This document shows positions 1-5,322 of a stretch of DNA of 8,020 bases, piece by piece. The stretch comes from an uncultured Bacteroidota bacterium. GTDB taxonomy: Bacteria; Bacteroidota; Bacteroidia; B-17B0; Aurantibacillaceae. A program made the position numbers and the translations under genes. The notes under the pieces were generated by a model. That model did not search any database, was not told the DNA's origin, and saw nothing but the letters and a program-made list of their open reading frames with translations. Location: assembly GCA_903923915.1 (NCBI GenBank), contig CAIXZI010000473.1:1-8020 (forward strand), read 5' to 3'. Position 1 is the stretch's first letter. The number at the start of each line of letters is the position of its first letter.

Positions 1-603
1 ATTGCTGATGCCATGAAAAAAAATCAGGAAAATATGGCACTTTATAAAAAAGCAGGTGCCAGTCCGTTTTCAGGTTGCATTCCGGCATTAATTCAATTCC
101 CAATTTTAATTGCGTTGTTAAATTTCTTTCCTGCATCAATAGAGCTTCGTCAAAAAGCATTTTTATGGGCGGCAGATTTGTCAACTTATGATTCTATCTG
201 GACGTTTGGGCATATACCTATTATAGATTCTATTTATGGCGATCACATCAGTTTGTTTGCGCTGTTAATGTTTGTATCAACCATTGCTTATACCTGGATG
301 AATGCTAAATACCTTACACCAGATTCTCAGCAACAAATGCCAGGCATGAAAGTGATGATGTATTTAATGCCTGTTATCTTTTTAAGTTTTATGAACTCGT
401 ATTCATCAGGCTTAAGTTGGTATTATTTCTTGGCTAACGTAATTACTTTTGCGCAAACCATGATTATGCGTAAGTTTATCGACGATAAAAAAATTCGTGC
501 AGAGATAGAAACTCACATGAAAAAACCGGTTAAAAAATCGGGCTTCCAGCAACGTTTAGAAGAAATGTCTAAACAAAGACAAATACAACCCAAAAAAAAA
601 TAA
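1..603 (+). CDS. yidC: Membrane protein insertase YidC, C-terminal part (5' end outside window)
   Basis: YidC/Oxa1-family insertase, which places inner-membrane proteins into the bilayer alone or with SecYEG. The reading frame is open from base 1, so the ATG at 13 is an internal Met and about 200 C-terminal residues are visible; the family in Bacteroidota is usually around 600 residues. In fragment numbering the visible part has the cytoplasmic charged loop ending in KAGASPFSGCIPALIQFPIL (about 17-36), which is the classic YidC signature at the start of a membrane segment. Further membrane segments lie at about 83-100 and 116-155, including the conserved SGLSWYYFLANV stretch. The Lys/Arg-rich tail (about 161-200) is the usual basic cytoplasmic extension that can contact ribosomes. 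It is probably co-transcribed with the DUF3078 gene 26 bp downstream. The assignment is secure; only the missing N-terminal periplasmic domain cannot be assessed. Confidence 0.96.
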   Translation: MADAMKKNQENMALYKKAGASPFSGCIPALIQFPILIALLNFFPASIELRQKAFLWAADLSTYDSIWTFGHIPIIDSIYGDHISLFALLMFVSTIAYTWMNAKYLTPDSQQQMPGMKVMMYLMPVIFLSFMNSYSSGLSWYYFLANVITFAQTMIMRKFIDDKKIRAEIETHMKKPVKKSGFQQRLEEMSKQRQIQPKKK

Positions 604-629
604 ACCACTATACCCTCTAATTTAATTTT

Positions 630-1610
630 ATGAAAAAAACAACCACTCTTGTTATGGCTTGCTTGTTATCTATAGCAAGCATTACACAGCTTAAAGCACA
701 ACAACCTAAAGATGACGCACTGGTATTAAAAGCAGAAGCAGAAGTTTTAAAAACCCTTGTAGATACCTCTGCCAAACACTGGAAGCATGGAGGAACTGTA
801 TCGCTTAACGGACAAGAAGTAAGTCTTACCAACTGGGCTGCCGGTGGACAAGGAGCTATTTCGGGTGGCGGATTAGTTAGCGTTTTTTTTAATTATCATA
901 AAGAAAAAATTATTTGGAATACGAATATTAACTTGGCCTATGGACTAATTAAAAATGGTTCGAGTAAAGATTGGTTAAAGACAGATGATAGAATACAACT
1001 AACCTCAAAGGTTGGAAGAGAAGCGTTTAAAAAAGCGTATTATTCTGCGCTGTTAGATTTAAAAACACAGTTTGCTCCGGGGTATAATTATCCAAACGAT
1101 TCCGTTAAAATATCCAATTTTCTGGCTCCGGCTTATGGTTTATTGGCACTTGGGATGGATTTTGAAGTTGATTCTAACCTTTCGTTTTTTATCTCGCCCG
1201 CTACTGCACGTGTAACCTATGTGGGCGATAATACACTTGCCAAACAAGGTGCATACGGTGTTCAGGCACAAGTATTAGATGCTAATGGCGCAGTTGTTAC
1301 ACCTTATAAAAATATACGTTACCAGTTTGGGGGCTATGCTAAAATACAATATCATAAACATGTTATGCATAATGTTGATTTTAATACCATGGTAGAAGCG
1401 TTTAGCGATTACATTAATCATCCTGAAAATTTGTATGTAAACTGGACTACCCTTTTAAGCATGAAAGTAAATAAATTTATAAGCGCTACATTTAGTACGC
1501 AGTTAATTTACGATCCGGCAGTAAAAATTCAGCAGGCAGATGGCAAATTAGTTGGCCCGCGTGTGCAGTTTAAGCAGGTGCTTGGTGTAGGGTTTTCGTA
1601 TAAATTTTAA
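630..1610 (+). CDS. DUF3078 family outer-membrane protein
   Basis: A 326-residue secreted protein of the DUF3078 family, which is restricted largely to Bacteroidota and has no established function. Residues 1-23 form a Sec signal peptide (Lys-rich start, hydrophobic core, likely cleavage after KA|Q); Cys11 lies inside the hydrophobic core, so I do not read it as a lipobox. Family landmarks are SLTNWAAGG (65-73), KTDDRIQLTSKVG (117-129), KTQFAPGYNYP (145-155), ISNFLAPAYGLLALGMDF (161-178) and the SPATARVTY stretch (189-197). Alternating hydrophobic strands and a terminal GFSYKF ending in Phe suggest an outer-membrane beta-barrel; this is inference. The ATG at 630 is preceded by an A/T-rich stretch with no Shine-Dalgarno sequence. 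It follows yidC by 26 bp with no intervening terminator, and an intrinsic terminator lies just after it, so it is likely the last gene of the yidC transcript. Confidence 0.88.
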   Translation: MKKTTTLVMACLLSIASITQLKAQQPKDDALVLKAEAEVLKTLVDTSAKHWKHGGTVSLNGQEVSLTNWAAGGQGAISGGGLVSVFFNYHKEKIIWNTNINLAYGLIKNGSSKDWLKTDDRIQLTSKVGREAFKKAYYSALLDLKTQFAPGYNYPNDSVKISNFLAPAYGLLALGMDFEVDSNLSFFISPATARVTYVGDNTLAKQGAYGVQAQVLDANGAVVTPYKNIRYQFGGYAKIQYHKHVMHNVDFNTMVEAFSDYINHPENLYVNWTTLLSMKVNKFISATFSTQLIYDPAVKIQQADGKLVGPRVQFKQVLGVGFSYKF

Positions 1611-1627
1611 ACTAATAATAATTGCAT

Positions 1628-1656
1628 AAAAGAGCCGATTAAGTTCGGCTTTTTTG
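1628..1656. terminator. Bidirectional intrinsic terminator between convergent genes
   Basis: The stem AGCCGA (1633-1638) pairs with TCGGCT (1645-1650) around a 6-nt loop. It is flanked by A-rich sequence on the left (1628-1631) and a T-run on the right (1650-1655), which extend the pairing. It therefore reads as a hairpin plus U-tract on both strands. It should end the yidC-DUF3078 transcript on the plus strand and the response-regulator transcript on the minus strand, whose stop codon is at 1664-1662. Confidence 0.88.
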
Positions 1657-1661
1657 TTTTA

Positions 1662-2351
1662 CTAGGCTCGCAAGCCATATCCAACTTTTTTTACCGAACG
1701 AATAACTTCTTTACCTAATACTTTGCGTATATGGGTAATATGCACATCAATAATACGCGATTTTGCCACTAAAGGGTTTTTCCATACACTGGCAGCTATT
1801 TCCTCTCTGCTAAATATTTTTTCGGGATAAGCGCAAAACATTTTTACTATTTCAAATTCTTTAGCTGGTAAAAAATAAGGTAGGTTTTCTTTTAGAATTA
1901 AATATTTTTCTTCGTCAATTACAATACTAGGCAGTAGTGTTTTTTCTTTGTTTTTGTTATTCAAGTAACCCAGTAGGTTTTTTATTTTGAACCCAATGTT
2001 ACCCAAGTTATTTTTTATCAAATAATCATTAGCGCCGGCCTTGTAAGCCTCTTTTTCAATGTAGGAAGATGAATCGTCACTAATTACAATGTAGTAAGGT
2101 TTTTTGCTTTGTGTTTTTACGTTGTAAATAAAATCAATGGCATCTCTGTCTTGTAATTGCAGGTTACAAATAACAACATCAACCTTGTTTTCTAAAACGT
2201 ATTCTTCGCCTTTTTTAAAGGTGTTTGCTGTAAAAAAATCGCCCTCCATTACTTTTTCTATAGCACTCTCTAAAAACAAGGCATCGGCCTTATTAGCTAC
2301 AAGCAATAAAAAATGTATTTTTTCGGTTAACACAACAATTCTTTCGTGCAA
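1662..2351 (-). CDS. Orphan OmpR/PhoB-type response regulator with degenerate receiver
   Basis: A 229-residue two-domain regulator. Residues about 11-130 form a CheY-like receiver fold, and about 141-229 an OmpR/PhoB winged helix with the usual pattern: LPAKEFEIVKMF, SREEIAASVW, IIDVHITHIRKVLG, then IRSVKKVGYGLRA. The receiver lacks its phosphorylation chemistry: the acidic pair after beta-1 is Ala19-Asn20, and the acceptor Asp position is Asn63 (in VVICNLQL). The switch Ser91 and Lys113 (GANDYLIK) remain. It may therefore act independently of a kinase or respond to another signal; this is inference. No histidine kinase lies nearby. The start is uncertain: the longest frame begins at a TTG (2351-2349) just after an in-frame stop, and a GTG at 2333-2331 would give 223 residues and a more typical distance to beta-1. 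It is divergent from the SGNH pair, its likeliest nearby target, and converges on the DUF3078 gene. Confidence 0.92.
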   Translation of the reverse strand: MHERIVVLTEKIHFLLLVANKADALFLESAIEKVMEGDFFTANTFKKGEEYVLENKVDVVICNLQLQDRDAIDFIYNVKTQSKKPYYIVISDDSSSYIEKEAYKAGANDYLIKNNLGNIGFKIKNLLGYLNNKNKEKTLLPSIVIDEEKYLILKENLPYFLPAKEFEIVKMFCAYPEKIFSREEIAASVWKNPLVAKSRIIDVHITHIRKVLGKEVIRSVKKVGYGLRA

Positions 2352-2543
2352 AGAAAAAGCACTTACATTACCCTAATGTTGATTTATTGTTAAGAATACA
2401 TTATGGTTTTAGGCCATGAACCCAATACATATTTAAACCTATATGATTAAAAAATGCAGACTGGCGGCGTTTAATCAACATAAAGACGTGCATTAAAATA
2501 ATTTTATGTTTTATGCAATTTCTTTAGATTTGGTGTTTACACC
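2352..2543. promoter_or_regulatory. Divergent intergenic region between response regulator and SGNH operon
   Basis: This 192-bp gene-free stretch must hold the promoters of both flanking units. It contains a perfect 9-bp inverted repeat, ATGTTGATT at 2376-2384 and AATCAACAT at 2473-2481, separated by 88 bp. It also contains an A/T palindrome at 2494-2506 (TAAAAT-A-ATTTTA) nested between TGCAT (2489-2493) and ATGCA (2513-2517), and a TAGATTTG -7 box at 2525-2532. I found no convincing TAnnTTTG box reading leftward for the regulator gene. Confidence 0.6.
2525..2532 (+). promoter_or_regulatory. Putative -7 box (TAGATTTG) of the SGNH operon
   Basis: The 8-mer matches the Bacteroidota sigma-ABfr -7 consensus TAnnTTTG at every fixed position. 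The TTG start codon begins 12 bases after its last base, so transcription would start only a few nucleotides before the coding sequence. No good TTTG -33 element is visible near 2500-2505, so this stays a moderate call. Confidence 0.45.
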
Positions 2544-4028
2544 TTGAAAACCATAAAACCCCTTCATATACTACTCTTTACCTTATCGGTAATGCTTGTT
2601 TTGGCCGGCATTTCTTCTGTTTTTCCAAAGGAAGGGATACTTGTTTTCGATCAAAAAATTTCTTTTCCAAACTTAGCCTCCTATTTCTCTACAAATGCAA
2701 CTAAAAAAACCGACATCTCTAAAATTGTGGCCTTAGCAGATGCAGAAGATAAATTAAGTGATGGAGATTCTTCTAAATTATCGGCAGATTCTTTAACTAA
2801 AAAAGAAATTGATTATAAAGAAGTAAATGACCCTTCTATAAAACTCATCACAAGCATTCAGTATAAAGATTCTGCTAAAACTGCATTAAATAATTTTTTT
2901 GAAGCATTGGCAGCGGTTTCATCCGATAATAAAAGCATACGTATTTTACATTATGGCGATTCGCAAATAGAAGGTGATAGAATTACAGATTACCTGCGTC
3001 AAAAATTACAAACTCATTTTGGTGGCAAAGGCCCTGGCTTTATTGCGGCATTACCGGTTGCACAAAGTGTTGGCTTAAAACAAAGCTGGAGCGATACCTG
3101 GGATAGATACAGCATTTTTACGGCGAAAGATTCTCGTGTGCCGCATGCTACGTATGGCGTGGCTGCAGGCTTTTGCAGGTATTGCAATTATAATGATACA
3201 GCTTCTGTAAAAAATGCCTGGCTTAAAGTAAAAACTACACAGAGTGCCGGTAGTTTAGTCGCTTCCTACAATAAAGTGAAACTGTTTTATGCAAGTACAA
3301 CTAAAAAAACGCAAATTCAATTTTTAGAAAATGACATAGTAAAAAAATCAGACACGCTTTCAACAAAAGGAAATTTTAACGTTACGCAATTTAATTTATC
3401 ACAAGCGCCCAATACATTTGAAATAAAATTTCAAGGAAAAGATAGTCCGGATATTTTTGGTTTATCGTTAGAGGGTGATGGCGGCGTAATGGTTGATAAT
3501 TTTGGCTTGCGTGGCAGTTCGGGTACGTTTTTTAACCAGTTGAATTTGCAACATCTTAAACTATTTTACGATTACTTGAATACAAAATTCATCATTCTTC
3601 AGTTTGGAGGCAACACCATGCCCAATATCCTCGACGAAAAAATGGCGGCAAATTTTGGAGAATATTTACGCGCACAAATTAATGTTATTCGTAAAATTGC
3701 GCCCGGTGTTAGCATTTTAGTTATTGGCCCGGCAGATATGAGCATAAAGGATGGCGATACTTATGTTACCTACCCATTACTTGAAAAAGTTAGAGATGCC
3801 ATACGTTTGGCAGCCTTTCAAACTAACTGTGCTTTTTTTGATATGTATGATTGCATGGGTGGAAAAAACAGCATGATTAGCTGGGTAGATCAAGGTATTG
3901 CGGCAACAGACTATATACATTTTTCTCCGGTAGGTGCGCGTAAAATAGCCGTGCTTTTATACAGTGCATTAATGAATGATTACAATAATTTTATACAAAA
4001 GAAAAACAATAAAATTTATGATAAATAA
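2544..4028 (+). CDS. Membrane-anchored SGNH/GDSL hydrolase, Ape1-like layout
   Basis: A 494-residue SGNH-fold esterase or acyltransferase. Residues about 7-27 form an N-terminal membrane anchor or uncleaved signal, followed by a Ser/Asp/Lys-rich linker (about 50-110), which places the catalytic domain in the periplasm. All SGNH blocks are present: Ser140 in HYGDSQIEGD, Gly324 in FGLRGSSG, Asn357 in QFGGN, and Asp456/His459 in DYIHFSPVG. About 180 residues of beta-rich sequence sit between blocks I and II, far more than in simple SGNH lipases. That resembles peptidoglycan O-acetylesterase Ape1, where a carbohydrate-binding-like domain is inserted; the substrate here is inferred, not shown. The start is a TTG: no in-frame ATG or GTG precedes it, and the next Met (17) would cut the anchor. 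It overlaps the second SGNH gene by 11 bp. Any acetyl or acyl ester on peptidoglycan or surface polysaccharide is a possible substrate. Confidence 0.88.
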   Translation: MKTIKPLHILLFTLSVMLVLAGISSVFPKEGILVFDQKISFPNLASYFSTNATKKTDISKIVALADAEDKLSDGDSSKLSADSLTKKEIDYKEVNDPSIKLITSIQYKDSAKTALNNFFEALAAVSSDNKSIRILHYGDSQIEGDRITDYLRQKLQTHFGGKGPGFIAALPVAQSVGLKQSWSDTWDRYSIFTAKDSRVPHATYGVAAGFCRYCNYNDTASVKNAWLKVKTTQSAGSLVASYNKVKLFYASTTKKTQIQFLENDIVKKSDTLSTKGNFNVTQFNLSQAPNTFEIKFQGKDSPDIFGLSLEGDGGVMVDNFGLRGSSGTFFNQLNLQHLKLFYDYLNTKFIILQFGGNTMPNILDEKMAANFGEYLRAQINVIRKIAPGVSILVIGPADMSIKDGDTYVTYPLLEKVRDAIRLAAFQTNCAFFDMYDCMGGKNSMISWVDQGIAATDYIHFSPVGARKIAVLLYSALMNDYNNFIQKKNNKIYDK

Positions 4029-5232
4029 AAAGTGCTACTTGTTTCTATTTTTTTTCGCTTCTATTTTACTATTTGCTCAAACAGAACAAACTAAATATCC
4101 GTTTATAAATTATGCTGCTAATAAAATTGTGTATGGAAAAGATAGCAGCTCTATGCTTTCGTTCTATAAAAAAATGGGCAAGTTTTTAAATGGAAAAGAA
4201 AAAGAATTAATAATTGTACAAATTGGTGGAAGTCATATACAGGGCGGTATGTGGGGCGATAAGCTAACTACCAATTTTCAAAATTTACGTGCGCCAAAAG
4301 GTGGAGGTTTTTTTGCTTTCCCCTTTAAAATAGTAAAAACAAACTCGCCGCCTTATTTTACCAGCTTCTCAAACGGTAAATGGAAACCTTGCAGAACGGC
4401 ATTAGTAAAAAACACGTGTCCTAATGTAGGTATGGCGCAAATTACAGCAACTACGAACGATAGCGCTAATTATTTTGGCATGAAAATTTTAGAAAACCCG
4501 CATCATAAAAACTTTAATACTATTCGTGTTTACCATAACTTTAATAAAAGTTTTTCATTCAACATCAAGGGGGATATAAAAGCTAAACGACAAGATTTTG
4601 AAACCAAAGGTTATACCCAATTTATTTTAGATGCGCCTGTAGATTCTATTGTGTTTGAATTAGTTCGGAAAGATTCTTCTCAAAGAGATTTTGTTTTATA
4701 TGGCTTTGATGTTAGAAATACAGATGAAGCGGGCATTTATTATGCCGCATTGGGAGCTAATGGCGCATCTACGCAATCTGTTTTGCGTTGTCAGTTATTT
4801 GCACAACAGCTAAAAACGCTACAACCTGATTTGGTTATTCTTTCGCTTGGTGTTAACGATGTACAGGGTAAAACCTTTTCTTCTGAAGATTACATAGCAC
4901 ACTACGATTCTATTGTATCGCTTGTTAGACAGGCATCTCCAACCTGTGCCATTTTGTTTAACACCATTACCGATAATTATGTGCGTAAAAGAGGCCCTAA
5001 TAAAAAAAGTGCAACGGTAGAAGAATGTATTTACAAACTAACCGAAAAACACAATGCCGCCCTGTGGGATATATATGCTGTAATGGGCGGTTATAAAAGC
5101 ATTTATAAATGGCAGCAAGTAGGTTTAGCTAAAAAGGATAAAATACATTTTACCGCAAAAGGCTATCATATTTTTGCTGATATGATGTTTGATGCCATTA
5201 TGAATAGCTACTATTACAACTTTAAAGGATAG
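4018..5232 (+). CDS. Secreted SGNH/GDSL hydrolase with GGSH nucleophile block
   Basis: A 404-residue periplasmic SGNH protein, paralogous in layout to the gene before it. I choose the ATG at 4018 because it starts a clean Sec signal peptide (KK, then about 14 hydrophobic residues, cleavage near FAQ|T); the longer frame from 3976 adds 14 polar residues ahead of it. Motifs are Ser72 in IGGSHIQGG, Gly249 in LGANGAS, Asn280 in SLGVND, and Asp374/His377 in KDKIHF. The nucleophile block reads GGSH rather than GDSH, while the catalytic Ser, Asn, Asp and His positions are kept, so activity is expected. As in its neighbour, about 177 residues separate blocks I and II, which suggests the same inserted beta domain. 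The shared PKGGGFFAFP / GKGPGFIAALP stretch just after block I supports common ancestry. Its start overlaps the upstream stop by 11 bp, so translation is probably coupled. The substrate is unknown. Confidence 0.87.
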   Translation: MINKKCYLFLFFFASILLFAQTEQTKYPFINYAANKIVYGKDSSSMLSFYKKMGKFLNGKEKELIIVQIGGSHIQGGMWGDKLTTNFQNLRAPKGGGFFAFPFKIVKTNSPPYFTSFSNGKWKPCRTALVKNTCPNVGMAQITATTNDSANYFGMKILENPHHKNFNTIRVYHNFNKSFSFNIKGDIKAKRQDFETKGYTQFILDAPVDSIVFELVRKDSSQRDFVLYGFDVRNTDEAGIYYAALGANGASTQSVLRCQLFAQQLKTLQPDLVILSLGVNDVQGKTFSSEDYIAHYDSIVSLVRQASPTCAILFNTITDNYVRKRGPNKKSATVEECIYKLTEKHNAALWDIYAVMGGYKSIYKWQQVGLAKKDKIHFTAKGYHIFADMMFDAIMNSYYYNFKG

Positions 5233-5322
5233 TTTACTTGATATAGCCAAATTATGAGGGTTTTTATTTGGTTTTAGTGTTTTAAAACTATTTATTAGTT
5301 TTACTTATTAAAAACCGCAGCA
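5233..5322 (+). promoter_or_regulatory. Spacer and leader before the TPR/OmpA gene
   Basis: This 90-bp A/T-rich gap has no convincing intrinsic terminator. It holds a weak -7-like TTTATTTG (5263-5270; one mismatch to TAnnTTTG) with a TTG 22 bp upstream (5238-5240). An 8-bp perfect hairpin, TAAAACTA (5283-5290) and TAGTTTTA (5296-5303) with loop TTTAT, lies 20 nt before the TTG start. Read-through from the SGNH pair and an internal promoter are both possible. Confidence 0.35.

Noticed and set aside
591..601. Run of A near the yidC stop codon as a programmed frameshift site
   Set aside because: It encodes the normal Lys-rich tail, and no downstream overlapping frame would give a meaningful extension.
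617..832. Open frame of 71 codons on the minus strand within the DUF3078 gene
   Set aside because: It lies antisense to a well-supported coding sequence, has no family resemblance, and is explained by the composition of the real gene.
2137..2376. Open frame of 79 codons on the plus strand opposite the response regulator
   Set aside because: It is antisense to conserved receiver-domain codons and shows no recognisable domain.
3976..4017. Fourteen extra N-terminal codons for the second SGNH gene
   Set aside because: They would place polar, Lys-rich sequence ahead of a normal signal peptide; the ATG at 4018 gives a standard one.
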